Shown: positions 53,138-64,000, counted from the stretch's first letter. The stretch: 64,000 bases of DNA from Aphelocoma coerulescens (GCF_041296385.1 NW_027184083.1:496001-560000), one strand, 5' to 3'. Made by a program: numbers and translations. The notes: generated by a model from the sequence alone, not told the origin.

Positions 53138-53439
53138 CTAGAAAGCAGGTATGTAGCCATTTTGATTATTATTATCTATAACAATATGAAAGCATTGCAA
53201 TAAGAAAGTGCAAAAATATAATCCAAGGATATGTATAAGGGAAAAGAAAGAGAGAGAGAGAGGATGAGTGTGAAAACCTCACCACCCCGTCGACCTTCAC
53301 TGAGTCTTGATTGTTGCAGCTATCTCTTGGTCGAAGTGATAGTCTGTCAGGGGTGGGAGGAAGAAGTCCCCAAAACACAAAGAAACACAAACTCTGATGA
53401 ATTAAAATATACTCGGGCTCGGGGGAAGAGCTTTCATTT
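53138..53439. other. Unassigned spacer with (GA)n tract
   Basis: I see no coding. A GAGAGAGAGAGAG run lies near 53247-53262. It may be internal sequence of the element to which the minus-strand LTR-G belongs. Confidence 0.35.
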
Positions 53440-54135
53440 TGTAAGGAAAATTAATCCACAAACACCAGAGGTTTATGTCCAAAAAGGAGACAGGGTCCTG
53501 TTACCTTATTCAAACAAAGGGAGAGATCATGGGCATTTCCCATGGTCTCTCTCAAATTGTTAGAGGATGCAGCCTCCTTTTTATCCTAATTTCCTGGATG
53601 CATTTCCCTCTCTCTTTCCCCATTGGTGGAGGTACTTGAGTGTCGCAGTTGAGACGGATTCAACAGTCACGAATAATGCACACCAACTCCGTTCAGAAGG
53701 CAAAACGACAGAAAGGCATTTTATTCTACAAAGTCTCCATTTATATAGTCTCTTGGCACTCGTGCTGTGTCCTCATAGGCTTCTACATTAACACCTCTTA
53801 AAACTTATTGGTAGGTTGCAACCACCACCCATTAGAAAACAAATCTAAGCTAAAAACAACACCCCTAGGACAGCTGTGTGTTTTCTTCTCCTTGTTTTGG
53901 TTTCTTGATTCTGTTGATGCTAAAGTTCTCACGGGTACAAGCTGAATTCTCAAGGGTACAGAGTAATTGTGTTCAAATCAGTGTGTGTGAAACTTTCTGA
54001 CCAGCTGTCAGTTTCGACACTTGAGAGGTACAGACTTCCTGAATTGCCTAATACAGACCCCCTTCTAATGTATACCCCCCCCCCCCCCGCTTTTGTTTTC
54101 CTTGTGTCTCTGTTCTTTTTTTTTTTTTTTTAATC
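53440..54135 (-). repeat. LTR-G copy (minus strand), split by a solo LTR
   Basis: 53440-53640 and 54020-54135 follow the minus strand of LTR-G (11850-12132), with ATAAAAAGG and CCAATGGG shared. The U3 end is shortened and disturbed by C and T runs (54077-54089, 54116-54131). Confidence 0.75.
53641..54019 (-). repeat. Solo LTR-Q inside LTR-G
   Basis: 379 bp with inverted ends TGTCG and CGACA, flanked by a perfect CTTGAG duplication (53635-53640 and 54020-54025). On the minus strand it holds TATAAA near 53740 and AATAAA near 53722. Confidence 0.88.
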
Positions 54136-54139
54136 CAGG

Positions 54140-54716
54140 TGATATGCAGAAAAGACTCCACTACTGGAATAAGTAGTAAAGTAGGTATGTTTATTCCAGC
54201 GCTGGGACGCATAGGGGATAATTCCTCCAAAGTCATGCATGTCGACAGCTGCATTCAGCTTGGTATATATTGGGTTACAAGTTCCATATTCATTAAGTTT
54301 CCCGATATGCTTATACATATTCATTATGCAGCCCGCTTAGCCTCACCTCGTATTACAATGAGCCCAAAAGTCATTTACATCCACTTTGTGCCTGTGCAGT
54401 GTTGTCTGGTGGTCGTGGGCAGGGGTCTCTGGGATGAAGTAAGGGTCTTCCTCCTTCTGAACTTTTCACCTTGCTTCCCTGGGCATGGTCTTTATGTCCC
54501 TGGCCCAAGTCCAAACTTCAAGGGTGGTTTTAGTTAGTTTTAGGTACGAAAACAGGATCTTTGGTCAAGATTCCTTCCCTTTATCAATAGTCTTATATCT
54601 CCTCATCCTGCTTTGGTAGGCACAATAAGTGCTGAGCAAGCTGTATGCATTGTTTTTAACAAACAGCTTCTTAGCAAATCATTTAACCTCTGCTTCCCCC
54701 TCCTCCCCCTCATTCA
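54140..54716 (-). repeat. ERV-H 3' LTR
   Basis: On the minus strand TGAATGAGGG to GCATATCA, with AATAAA in CTGGAATAAACA near 54195. The minus-strand tract AGAAAAGGGGGGAC (54717-54730) just before it is the polypurine tract. Confidence 0.78.
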
Positions 54717-54752
54717 GTCCCCCCTTTTCTATAGAGTTAGTAAATTCTTTTA

Positions 54753-56735
54753 CTAATACACAAATTCTTTTTCTACTAATCTTTTATGATAAGCATCCCT
54801 TAATGCTTTCCCATGTGCATTTGACAAAGTAGTTAAAACTGATAACTTCTTTAGCACTCTATACTTCCAAACAAGCAACATAATAGACAACACGAGGCAA
54901 GCACTCACCAAAATTAATAAAACAATTATGGGGTGACATAATGTATTTAGAATGCCAGTTGCAGTAGGTGACCACCCGAAAAGCGTGTCCCATCAGTTAT
55001 GATTTGCATCTTGCTCTACTCTTCGCAAGATTCTGCTTATTTCTTGTGTGTCACGATGGATGGTGACTAAGGTCTTTTTCCCGTTCTTTCGGATTTCTTC
55101 TAAAATCTCAATTAGGTCCTGATGTTTCGCCAATTGCTTTACTAATGTGAGGTCCATCCCAATAGGTGTGGGTAGCAATGTATGGTATATGGTATAGTTA
55201 GACCTTATTAATTGATGAGACACAACCGGTGCTAAATACGAAAAGTCTCAGCCAACAATCTTGGTAAAATTACAAATAGAAAAACTAGAGTGATTCTTGG
55301 CAGCTACATTTATATTACAGTCATTTATCATCATAAAAGTGCAGATACTTCTTAAGCACACACAGCCTTGACCAATATATACAAGTACAGTTTTCGGTGT
55401 AGTGGCTGGGTGGACCTCGAAGTGACAAATGCCTTGTTCTATGTCAAGACATATGTCTTTGGCATCAAGTGTATTACTTTCACAGATAAATCCTTGTTGT
55501 TCCCATGTGATGCAAGATTCTAAATTTACTGTTTGCCATTTTTCTTCTACCATCCGAGCCCATACTCTATGTTCAGAGGGGTAAAAAACTGTTCCTTCAT
55601 AGTTTAGTCCCAATGCAACAATAGGATGAATTACATAAACTGTGGCATTATGTATGGTAAGCACAAAGGCAGTAGCTATGTTAGTCATTGGGTCATAAGT
55701 GAAATTTACCAAGGTCCACCAGGATTGGAGCTTTCTTTCTAACTTAATAGCATTATTCCAAACAGCTTCTCGGATTTCAATAGGGAAAACACCTTCATTT
55801 CCTTCTCTTATAATTAAGGAAGCTGTTGACTGCATCCATAATTGGGCTTGTATGCAGCTAAGGACTAATGATACATTGTCTTGAGCTACACTAAGTGTGT
55901 TTAATATCAGTCTGTGGTCCAGGTCGCTGGTCTTTGTGAAGTCTGGGAGTATTTTTGAGACTTGCCACTGACTGTTTCCTTATGCTAATAGGGAGGATTG
56001 TAGGGGCTGTTTTAATTTGGTCAGGTCACTGGTTGCCATGGCCAATTTATTCATCAGTATCTCTGAATCATCTCCATTTATAACTCCCAGTCCTGTTCCC
56101 AGCATGCCAGTCAGGTCTCTCTGCATTCTGCCTTTGAGGGGGGTTTGCTTTTGCAGCCAGGCTGTCCACCCTTCAAAGGATGTTTGTATTAAAGGGGAGC
56201 AGGCTGGTTGGATCTCAGAGATATTAATTTGCATTAGTAGCTCTACATGCTTAAGAGACCACTCTGGATTAAACAGCAATAATTGCTGGCCTGTGTTCCT
56301 TACTACATAGGGGCTAATTTCATAAATCTTTGGTTCAGGCTTAATTGGCATAGCTATGGTATTTATCTGGAATTTGAATGAGAGCCCATTCCTGTCTTGG
56401 GCCCAAACTACTTCAACAGTCTATACTAATGTAAAACTATACCAGCAATCTACTTCATTTGAATGACTGCAGATTTCATTATGTTTTTCTGTAGGAGTAG
56501 TTGAAATGCTAATTTGGGTTGCTTTCTTTATGAGTAGTTCCATTAATCATTCGGCATTCTATTTTGATTTCTTCTCCTACAGTTCCCTCTAGTTGCCAAG
56601 TTTTTTGGTTTTCCCATTCTTGCTTTATATACACTTGGTTTCTGTGCATGACCACAGTCAGCAGGTTTAAATCTTTTAAATCCGAATATTTCCCCATGAG
56701 TCGAGTAAACCGCATGAAGGCTTGGGACCATATGT
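54753..56735 (-). pseudogene. env: ERV-H env
   Basis: Read from 56735 down: a surface remnant joined to truncated integrase, a W-rich segment before the fusion-type region (GMLGTGLGVI near 56100), a long ectodomain with a cysteine cluster near 55400-55480, a GWSPTATG-type segment near 54960, and a membrane anchor near 54900. Five frame breaks or stops divide it (near 54990, 55240, 55980, 56400 and 56509). The same env family as in ERV-D. Confidence 0.78.
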
Positions 56736-58970
56736 CTTCTCTCTTATGAATAACTTCTCAAGGCTAAAAGCTTCGGGCCATCCTGAAAAAGTCTCTGTCA
56801 ACACTAGCAAATATTGATACCCCCCTTTTCTCAGAAGTTCTGTAAAATCAATTTGCTGCTGCTGTCCAGGCCCATGGCCCCTCCCAATTTGACCCATTTT
56901 TGGTTTGGGGGTAATTTTGGGATTAGTCTAGAGGCAAAGATTGCACTGTCGGGTTACTTGCACAACAGTTTCGTATAAATTTCTAGTGATAATTTTCCCA
57001 ATTAAGTAGTTAAATAAGGCATTTGTTCTCCAATGCATTTTCTGGTGCTCTTTTCTTATTAGTGACCATAGAAAATGGGAGGGAATAACCAATTTTCTTT
57101 CTGCAGTGATAGCCCATCCCTCTTGGTTAAATGTTCCCCCTTCATCTTTAATCAATTTCTTGTCCTTTTTGTTATATGTTGGCTTACCCTCTAGGGAAAG
57201 TTGTCCATCTGGGATCAAGGCTCCAGCCATTGTTACCTCACTTTTTTTCTGCTTCTTTTGCCTCTCGGTCTGCCAGATAATTTCCTTCTTCCAATTCTGA
57301 GCTCACCTATTGGTGTGCCCTTATGTGCATGATTGCTACCTTCTCAGGTATCTGGACTGCTTCCAACAGTCGCATTATTTCTTGTGCATGTTTAATGTTC
57401 TTTCCCTGTGAATTTAACAGTCCTCTTTCTTTCCAAATGGCCCCGTGTGCATGTACAACTCCAAATGCATACCTTGAGTCTGTATGTTTATCTTATTTCC
57501 TTTTGCTATCTCTAAGGCACGAGTTCGGGCAATTATTTCAGCTTTTTGTGCAGAGGTGTTTTTTGGCAGGGGTCCGGATTCTATCACCTCCTGGCAGGTG
57601 GTAACTGCATACCCAGCATGCTGCTTTCCACTGATGACATAACTGCTCCCATCAGTAAACCAGGTTTCTGCATCTTCTAAAGGGGTATCCTTCAGATCCG
57701 GGCGGCTGGAGTAGATGGCTTCGATAGTCTCTAGGCAATCATGGATTACTGCTTCCCCTTGATTTCCACTGAGAAAGGAAGCTGGGTTGACAATGTTAGT
57801 TACCACTATTTCTACATCATTTTGTTCCACCATGATGGCTTGAATCTTCAGGAACCTTTGTGGGGAGAGCCAGTGCCCGCCTTTCACTTCTAGCACCGCA
57901 GACGCCGTGTGGGACACCAGCACAGTCATTTTCTGACCCAAGGTGAATTTGAATGCTTCTTGGATGTTTAGCACGACTGCTGCGATGGCTCAGAGGCACC
58001 CAGGCTATCCTTTAGCTGCTGCATCTAGCTGCTTAGAGAAATAAGCAACTGCCCGTCGGTGTGGGCCCAGGTCCTGTGCTAGTATTCCCAAGTAAACCCC
58101 TTGTTTCTCATGGGAAAATAGAAAGAATGGTTTACTCGTGTCTGGTAGTCCTAGAGCTGGAGCTGACATGAGGGTATTCTTTAGCTGATTGAAGGCCCGC
58201 ATGGCCTCCTTTGTCCACTGGAGATCTCTGCTTTCCTTTGTAATGAGCTGGTATAGCGGTTTCACGAGCAGCCCATAATGGTAAATCCACAATCTGCAGC
58301 ATCCTGTCATCCCCAGAAAAGTCCGTAACTCTTTCACTGTCTGGGGTTTCGGGGTTTGGCATATCGCTTCTTTGCGATCTTGCCCCAACGTTCGTTGCCC
58401 GGCACTAACTTCAGAGCCCAGATATATCACCTTCTGTTTTACCACCTGAGCCTTTTTCTTAGATACCCTGTAGCCTTGGAGTCCCAGAAAGTTTAAGAGG
58501 CTTACCGTCCAAGCTATGCAAGCTTCCACTGTTCGGGTAGCTATTAAAAGGTCATCTACATACTGCAATAACATCCCTTCTCCTGGTGGGGCTTCCCAGG
58601 ACTCTAGGTCTTTTGCAAGTTGTTCTCCAAACAGGGTGGGACTGTTCTTACATCCTTGAGGCAACACCGTCCATATGAGCCGGGTTTTGCACCCACTCTT
58701 AGGGCTTTCCCATTCGAATGCAAAAATTTTCTGGCTGACTTCATGGAGAGGGAGGCAAAAAGAAGGCATCCTTTAAATCGAAAACGATAAACAAAGTTAG
58801 CTCTGGTGTTAAGCATGTTAACAGAGTGTAAGGATTCCCTACCACAGGATAGAGATCTTTAGTTATCTTGTTAACAGCCCGTAAATCTTATACCACCCGG
58901 TACAACCCATCAGGTTTATGGACAGACAAGATAGGAATGTTAAAATCAGACTGGCACTCTTTTAACAGTC
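56736..58970 (-). pseudogene. pol: ERV-H pol: RT, RNase H and integrase start
   Basis: RT (58816-58005) has the gammaretroviral LPQGCKNSPTLFGEQLAKDL and YVDDLLIA. RNase H (57974 to about 57250) has WFTDGSS and a RALEIAKG helix. The integrase zinc region (57230-56928) ends RQCNLCL, and the catalytic domain starts with D in QIDFTE near 56830 but is lost after about 56740, where env sequence begins. Stops near 58003, 57413 and 56925 separate the pieces. Confidence 0.82.
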
Positions 58971-59621
58971 TGTACTGGTTCGGCCAAATTTAGACATATA
59001 TCCTCCGAGAGAAGGCAGGTTACCACCCCTCCCCCACCAGGTTCGAAGAAAATAAATTTTCCTCGAAGGAAAGTGAAAGAGATAAAAACTATTTATTTAA
59101 CAAACACACGGGAAAAGTAAAATAATGCTAAATAATAAAATCTCTCGCTATGGAGAAAAAAAACCTGGGAAAGTGTTAGAGTCCTCCCTTTGGTCTCCTC
59201 AGAGCTGGGGCTTGGCCCAGGGCCAGGCCCTCTGTGCTCGGTGGAAAGTCCTCCCGATGTGTTCAAATATTGAAGCAGTCCAGTGGAAAAGGGAGAAAAT
59301 CCGAAATTCCAGGGAAGGGAAAAAAACATTCAACTCTCAGTCTCTCTCCGGAGAAAAAGAAGCTGAACAACTGGCCAAAAAACTGAACTGGGAGCAGCAA
59401 GGCGGGTGCTTCCTCCCTCCCCTGCCACAGCTGGGAAAAAACAAAGTTGCTATCTCTGTGTGACCTTGAACAATCTGCAAACTGCTTTGAAAAAGTTTTG
59501 CTCAGTTTTTCCTTCCCCCTCCCAGGCTCAGTTTAAAGGCATAAAAAGGAACAAAAATTAATTTCTGGGCATAGGGCAGGGCAGTGATATGGGATACACA
59601 TCATAAAGTCACCCCAAGACA
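58971..59621 (-). repeat. Solo LTR, family S, copy 2 (inside ERV-H pol)
   Basis: 651 bp, partner of 2303-2950. A perfect CAGTC duplication flanks it (58966-58970 and 59622-59626). On the minus strand it contains AATAAA (plus TTTATT near 59089). Confidence 0.9.
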
Positions 59622-59626
59622 CAGTC

Positions 59627-59960
59627 CTAACTGTAAGAATTTTTCAATTACTGGGCTAATTCCTTCTCTGTCTTCCTTTTTGAGGGGGTATTGTTTAATT
59701 CCAACTAGTTGTTTTCCCTCTTTGAGTTTGACCTGTATTGGGGTTGCATTTTTGGCTCTCCCAGGTACATCTGTGACCCAGACCCCTAGGAACACTTGAC
59801 TCATTATCTCCTCTCTAATTTCCTCTGTAGAGCCTTTAGTTGTTAATATTAGGCTCAGTATTTCCACGTACTGCTGGTCATTTACCTCTAGAATAATTTC
59901 CCCATTCTTAAATGTAATGGTTGCTTGTAATTGTTCTAATAGATGTTGGAATTTCAACAT
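59627..59960 (-). pseudogene. pol: ERV-H protease end and RT start
   Basis: Minus-strand frame of 119 codons containing the gammaretroviral link from protease to RT (KEGKQLVGIKQYPLKKE near 59680-59730). It continues the pol frame interrupted by the solo LTR. Confidence 0.75.
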
Positions 59961-60049
59961 CTCATACTAATGGGATAACTTGATCTGTTATTTCACTGTC
60001 TATGGGTATTTATCTTCTTTCATTCTTTTTTGTCTGTTTTAAGTAGTAA

Positions 60050-61600
60050 ATTGCCTTCATCACATTCTGCACCTACATCTGAGTGCAGAATGTGCTATAA
60101 ATAGGAGGCATGAGGCAAAGTTACAATACTCTCTTAAGACATATGGCATGAGATTCAACAGCATATAAATTTGAGAGTTGGTAGAAGGCATTTTTGCATT
60201 TTATTCATGTCTTATCTGCAGTCCATGGCTACCTTTCCTGGTTTAGGAAGGGGGATTCAATCATTTCTCATGTAGCATTTGCTTGTGTTTTGTCAAGATT
60301 CTTTAATTCACTAATTAGAAAATCTGAAAAAATTAGCCATATTATAATAATTTTGAAGCCTTCTGAGGTAGAACTGGGAAGGTTAGTCCATATTTGTATG
60401 ATTTCAAATTTGTATAGATTCTTATACCAACTCTCAGGATAATATTGGTTGAGACAAATTATACATCTATAAGACTTTAGCTACAACATTTTTCAGAAAA
60501 AAAAAGACAAAACAAGTTAGACAAAAGTTAAACTCAAGAATATGTAGAATGCTTTAACTACTATTTGATCTTTCACCAAGTCACTTGCAATGAAAACACA
60601 AACAAATTGCAAACATTAACCAACTAACAATGCAAGCAATTATAGTGACACTATAAATTTCATTGGTTTTCATACAGCTCCATCTCATGTGTTGGTAGAT
60701 TCTTATAAAAGAAAAGTGAAAATTTGGCCCACTAGACCAATTATTAAAAAAAAAGAAATAAAACTTTTTGGGGCTAACACAAAGCAACAGTGAAGCAATG
60801 GTTATCACATTTAGGTGTGATTTTGCTGCTTGCAGTTTCCTTGCTCTCAAACTGCTTTATCTTCGATGCTGGGATGTTTGACATTCTTAGAAAAGAGAAA
60901 AGAAACAAACTTCTTTGAAAAAAATGTGAAAAATAAGTCTGAGTGAAACAAGTTGTTGATTGCATTAACTTATTCAAGTGGAGTTTTAGTTTTTATTATC
61001 TGAAGTGCTTGTTGCACCACTTTTGTTGTTTCCCACAGGATTTAAGTGGGGTTTCCTCTAATTGATTCTTCACCGGAGGGAGTGAGACTGCTTTAAAAAG
61101 TTTTGCAAGAGTTGCAGTCTGTGAATCAGGCATTTGAATTGCTTTTTCTTTTTTTATTTTTATTTTGTTCACTGGCCACTCAGGACAGGCGTTTTCTCTT
61201 AAAATTTCTCTATAGCCCCCACAGACGAGGCTGCATGACAAATACCTAGGCCTGCATAGGGACAACACCATCTCCACAAGGCAGCAGCAGCAGAATTGGC
61301 TTCAGGATTAGAATCTGCCAATTCTAGTTCTCCACAATAAACCACAGACTGGTGGGGGGTTCCCCACAAGATAGAAGCTCTGGATTGGCCTCAGGACTGA
61401 AACCTGCCAATTTTGTCTTTTCACAACAAAACACAAAAGGCACAGGGGCATGGGTCCCCTCCAAACAGGATCCTTTCAGCTCTGCACAAGCACCACATAA
61501 CAGGAGCTTTACAGCTCCACACAAAACACCAAGCAGAAAAGGGAACTAAACACCCAAATCTATTAACCACAATGTCCACAATTCTTAAAACTTCTGCCAT
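60050..61600 (-). repeat. Non-coding block shared, inverted, with ERV-G
   Basis: The minus strand follows 13640-15290 nearly throughout. No convincing coding. Confidence 0.65.
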
Positions 61601-62038
61601 CGTCTTTGCCTTTGCTTTTGCCTTTTCCTCATCCCATGTAACATACACTTGCCATACTTTTCTAACCAGTTCCTCTCAAATTTCTCACTATTCTCTGCCA
61701 CTCTCTCCTCACTCTAACATTATCTACACCTTCATTTTCTGCCAAGTTCTGTATTCCTGCTCTTTCTAGTTTGATACCAAGCTCTCTCCTCTGGCAGCTT
61801 GGACACCACCCACTCCTTCTAGTAGAAGTACAATACGACTTTCTCTCACAATTAATACATGCACACAAATACAAGCTTCACAACTGTTTTCACACACTAA
61901 ACACGGGATTTCAAAAGGGAAATCAGATGGAGCTATATTAGAAAGGCATTGGGCGTCCCAAGAATTAAGACCAAATAACTGAGGGGGAGGGGTTCTTCTA
62001 ACCTCGTGCCTAGCCACAATTCTAATTCTATTAGCACC
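61595..62038 (-). pseudogene. gag: ERV-H gag remnant
   Basis: Minus-strand pieces: the capsid-end EEKAKAKAK near 61620 and a PPP-containing segment near 61980-62017 (RRTPPPQLFGLNSW). Stops divide them. Bases 61919-62038 recur at 63788-63906. Confidence 0.5.
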
Positions 62039-62598
62039 TGTCCTGGGTTGCAGTGTATTCTATTACCATCCTCATGAGCTGTTGAAATCAGGTGGGGCAG
62101 TGTTTCCTTGCCTCCTCCCCCTAGACTATCTTGCTGTTAATGGCCCATCAATGCCATGCCACATGACTCAGAGATAACTCCCTCTGGACCATCTTCTGTT
62201 AATGAGCCTAATCAACACTTGGCCTCATGACTCATTACCCCATTGTGAGATGCTCCACCCAGAGGGAGGAACCAAGCATCCCATCATGGATATAATCTGA
62301 GACTCTGAACACCAGAGACAACCCTTTCCACTGGATTTCCAGAGGACAGGAGCTACACAGCCACCACTGGACTTTCTGAGGAAGAGCAGACCTTTGTTTT
62401 TCTACAGGATCACCACTTCAGAGGACTGCAGCCACCATTCTACCAGACTGCTACCACCACCCTGCCTAACAGGGACTCAGGTTGTATCTTGACTCTGTCA
62501 GTTTGAACCAGTGTTTTCTTTTTTTTTTTCCTTAATTTCCCCATTAAATTGTTATTCTGACTTGGTGCCTCCCACTGGTTTGTTTTCAAACTAGTACA
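62039..62598 (+). repeat. ERV-I 5' LTR (complete LTR-I)
   Basis: 560 bp, TGTCCTGGG to ACTAGTACA. Other copies are 18675-19116 with 53090-53137, and 51612-52141 (minus). Confidence 0.85.
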
Positions 62599-62603
62599 TA
62601 ATT

Positions 62604-62621
62604 TGGCGCCCAAGGTGGGGC
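62604..62621 (+). promoter_or_regulatory. ERV-I primer-binding site, tRNA-Lys1,2 type
   Basis: TGGCGCCCAAGGTGGGGC differs at one base from the tRNA-Lys1,2 site of Mason-Pfizer-type viruses. Confidence 0.82.
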
Positions 62622-62677
62622 TTGTTCTGAGAGAAAGTCAGCATCACAATTTTGTATTAACAGAAACCTATTCACCA

Positions 62678-62848
62678 TGGTGCTCAGCTTGTCTACATGG
62701 GTACTGTATCTTGCTCTCTATATTTTTCCTCACATGGGGAACTACCTGCCTGTTGTATTGCTCCTGTTAAAAGCAGGGAATGGTACGAGAATTGCTTTAT
62801 TGGTTTATTATGTCTATAGCATAATAACTTGCAAGGCTGTCATAGGTT
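62678..62848 (+). pseudogene. ERV-I short hydrophobic frame before gag
   Basis: 56 codons from ATG 62678, strongly hydrophobic (YLALYIF, VVLLLLKAG, ALLVYYVYSII), ending inside the LTR-P fragment. It may be the original gag start, cut by that insertion. Confidence 0.45.
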
Positions 62849-62966
62849 AGCAAGCTGAGTCTCGGAAGTGATGTTCTTCTTACAGCTTGGTGCCTGCTTT
62901 GCGTTTCTCCTAATTCTTATCTCCCAGAAGTTAAACAGTAATGAGTATTTTGAACCAAACCACTAC
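62833..62966 (+). repeat. Truncated LTR-P fragment
   Basis: TGTCATAGGTTAGCAAGC at the left and the U5 end (AGTAATGAGTATTT, ACCAAACCACTAC) at the right, with more than 1 kb of the LTR deleted between. Confidence 0.72.
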
Positions 62967-63384
62967 TGAGGCGATGAATACCATTTGGAATATATACTCA
63001 ATTTTGTTTGGCTGTCCTAGTCTGGGCTCCTATGACTGGGATCTCCTCAACAATCGCACCCAGCCCCTGGTGGGAGGAGTAGAGAGTGGTTTCTTCCAGC
63101 CTTTCAGGCCAGGCACAGCAGTTTTTGAAAATATTGAGTTCCCTCTGGATGTTAAGAATGGTATAATCTTCTTGTCAGTTCTATTCTCTTTTTTCTCTAT
63201 GGCCTGCATTGTGTACACCATGCTTAGAAACAAAACACTACTTAGTGTGGTGCAACGTCTGCTTGAAGAGGAGGTAAAAAGGAGCAAAGCAACAAATACC
63301 ATGTCTACGCAGACTGTCGCAGAGGAGAAAGAAACCAAACATAAGAAAACAGTGTCCATGTCTACGCAGACTGACACAGAGTAG
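62941..63384 (+). pseudogene. gag: ERV-I gag, N-terminal part
   Basis: 147 codons from ATG 62941, whose first nine codons come from the LTR-P U5 end. It includes a membrane-type segment (GIIFLSVLFSFFSMACIVYTML) near residues 80-101, unusual for a Gag, then a charged region with two MSTQT repeats. It stops at 63382-63384. A related polar region follows in the next frame. Confidence 0.6.
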
Positions 63385-63414
63385 AAAGAAACCAAAGGCG
63401 CTGTCAGGGTCCCC

Positions 63415-63810
63415 ATGCAAACTATCACTGAACCAGAACAGCCTAAACCAATTGCAGTTGCCCCTGTTCAGAAGAAGAAATCAAAAAGCAAATCAGTCGG
63501 CATAGTGACTGACGAGGATGCAGCAGGACCTTTGCACCCAGCAGAAGAGGCAGAGCCAGAGATCATCACTCGGTTGCTATCCCTGGGTGAGCTGCGTGAC
63601 CTGCGGAGGGAATTCACCCGCCAGACAAACGAGTCTATCCTGACCTGGCTGCTCCGCATTCGGGACGCTGCAGCCAATGACACCATTCTGGATGGAAATG
63701 AGGCCAGGCAACTGGGATCTCTGTCCCGGGATGTGGTCATTGACCAGGGGATCAGGAGAACCCAAGAAACTCTCAGCCTCTGGCTGAGAAATCAGATGGA
63801 GCTATATTAG
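63415..63810 (+). pseudogene. gag: ERV-I gag, capsid start
   Basis: From ATG 63415: a P/E/K-rich linker, then a capsid-type stretch (RLLSLGELRDLRREFTRQ, TWLLRIRDAAAND). It matches the minus-strand remnant at 10875-11240. The real gag sequence ends at 63787; the last residues and stop are from the duplicated flank. Confidence 0.65.
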
Positions 63811-64000
63811 AAAGGCATTGGGCGTCCCAATAATCAAGACCAAATAACTGAGAGGGAGGGGTTCTTCTAACCTCGCCCTAGCCACAATTCTAATTCTATT
63901 AGCACCAAAAATCAATAATCTAGCACCGCTCCAAACAAATGTTTCAATACAACATACTCAAACAACACACAGCAACATACACATCCCTGATCTACAAACA
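63788..64000. repeat. Second copy of the ERV-I flank and further ERV-H sequence
   Basis: 63788-63906 repeats 61919-62038 with few differences. After TTAGCACC it continues AAAAATCAATAATC without an LTR. No coding was recognised. Confidence 0.7.

Larger units (their letters stand above)
62039..63787 (+). mobile_element. ERV-I: 5' LTR, primer site and gag only
   Basis: Starts with TGTCCTGGG directly after TTAGCACC (62031-62038). The LTR and a tRNA-Lys-type primer site are intact, followed by a leader and gag. Gag ends abruptly at 63787, where a copy of the sequence upstream of the LTR (61919-62038) begins again. The insertion site without LTR can be read at 63899-63907. This suggests a duplication joining an occupied and an empty site. 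Confidence 0.75.
54140..64000 (-). mobile_element. ERV-H: minus-strand gammaretroviral provirus, 5' end outside the window
   Basis: The 3' LTR (54140-54716), env, pol and a gag remnant run leftward from about 62038 and 64000. A solo LTR-S (58971-59621) and ERV-I (62039-63787) are inserted. RT is of gammaretroviral type (YVDD). Most of the integrase core and much of gag are missing. The 5' LTR is not seen. Confidence 0.78.

Noticed and set aside
61421..61769. Frames around the inverted non-coding block
   Set aside because: They are short and not conserved in frame with the ERV-G copy.
1..64000. CRISPR array, bacterial operons, origins
   Set aside because: No spaced repeat array or prokaryotic gene organisation is present. 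The content is vertebrate retroviral.

Overview
This window is almost wall-to-wall endogenous retrovirus (ERV). I count at least ten retroviral lineages, several of them inserted inside one another, plus solo LTRs. I see no clear ordinary host gene. The one cellular-type coding region is a Y-box cold-shock domain, and it sits inside a provirus. The pol types, the alpharetrovirus-like env and the tRNA-Trp and tRNA-Pro primer sites fit a bird, probably a songbird. Such dense nesting suggests the W chromosome or other heterochromatin, but that is inference.

Layout by region. 1-1180: a chimeric pol remnant with integrase upstream of reverse transcriptase. 1181-9673: ERV-A, beta-like with a tRNA-Trp primer site and no env; it is interrupted at 1644-4514 by ERV-Y, which carries a matrix-like gag start and the cold-shock domain, and ERV-Y is itself interrupted by a solo LTR at 2303-2950. 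9674-10177: 3' end of an env-bearing ERV (ERV-F). 10178-11638: minus-strand gag remnant related to ERV-I. 11639-18389: decayed gammaretroviral ERV-G with a tRNA-Pro primer site. 18675-53137: a split LTR-I holding a stack of proviruses. In that stack ERV-C (19117-53089) contains ERV-B (20274-44129), and ERV-B contains both ERV-E (24002-31642, plus strand) and ERV-D (35833-44108, minus strand). ERV-C also holds a palindromic LTR pair (48424-51005) and a minus-strand LTR-I (51612-52141). 53440-54135: a minus-strand LTR-G split by a solo LTR. 54140 to the window end: minus-strand gammaretroviral ERV-H, interrupted by a solo LTR (58971-59621) and by ERV-I (62039-63787).

The target-site duplications give the insertion order directly: GAAAAG for B in C, GGACAC for E in B, CAGTC and CTTGAG for two solo LTRs, ATGTC for the palindrome. 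ERV-E is the youngest. Its two 326-bp LTRs read as identical, and gag, pro, pol and env are all open with their catalytic residues in place. All the other proviruses show stops, frameshifts or active-site losses.

The two most unusual items are the cold-shock domain between ERV-Y LTRs, which looks like retroviral capture of a cellular RNA-binding gene, and a pair of small frames between pol and env of ERV-E. The first of these encodes an arginine-rich motif and the second a C4 cysteine motif, a possible Rev/Rec/Tat-like accessory gene. All distances and identities were judged by eye; no alignments or database searches were run.
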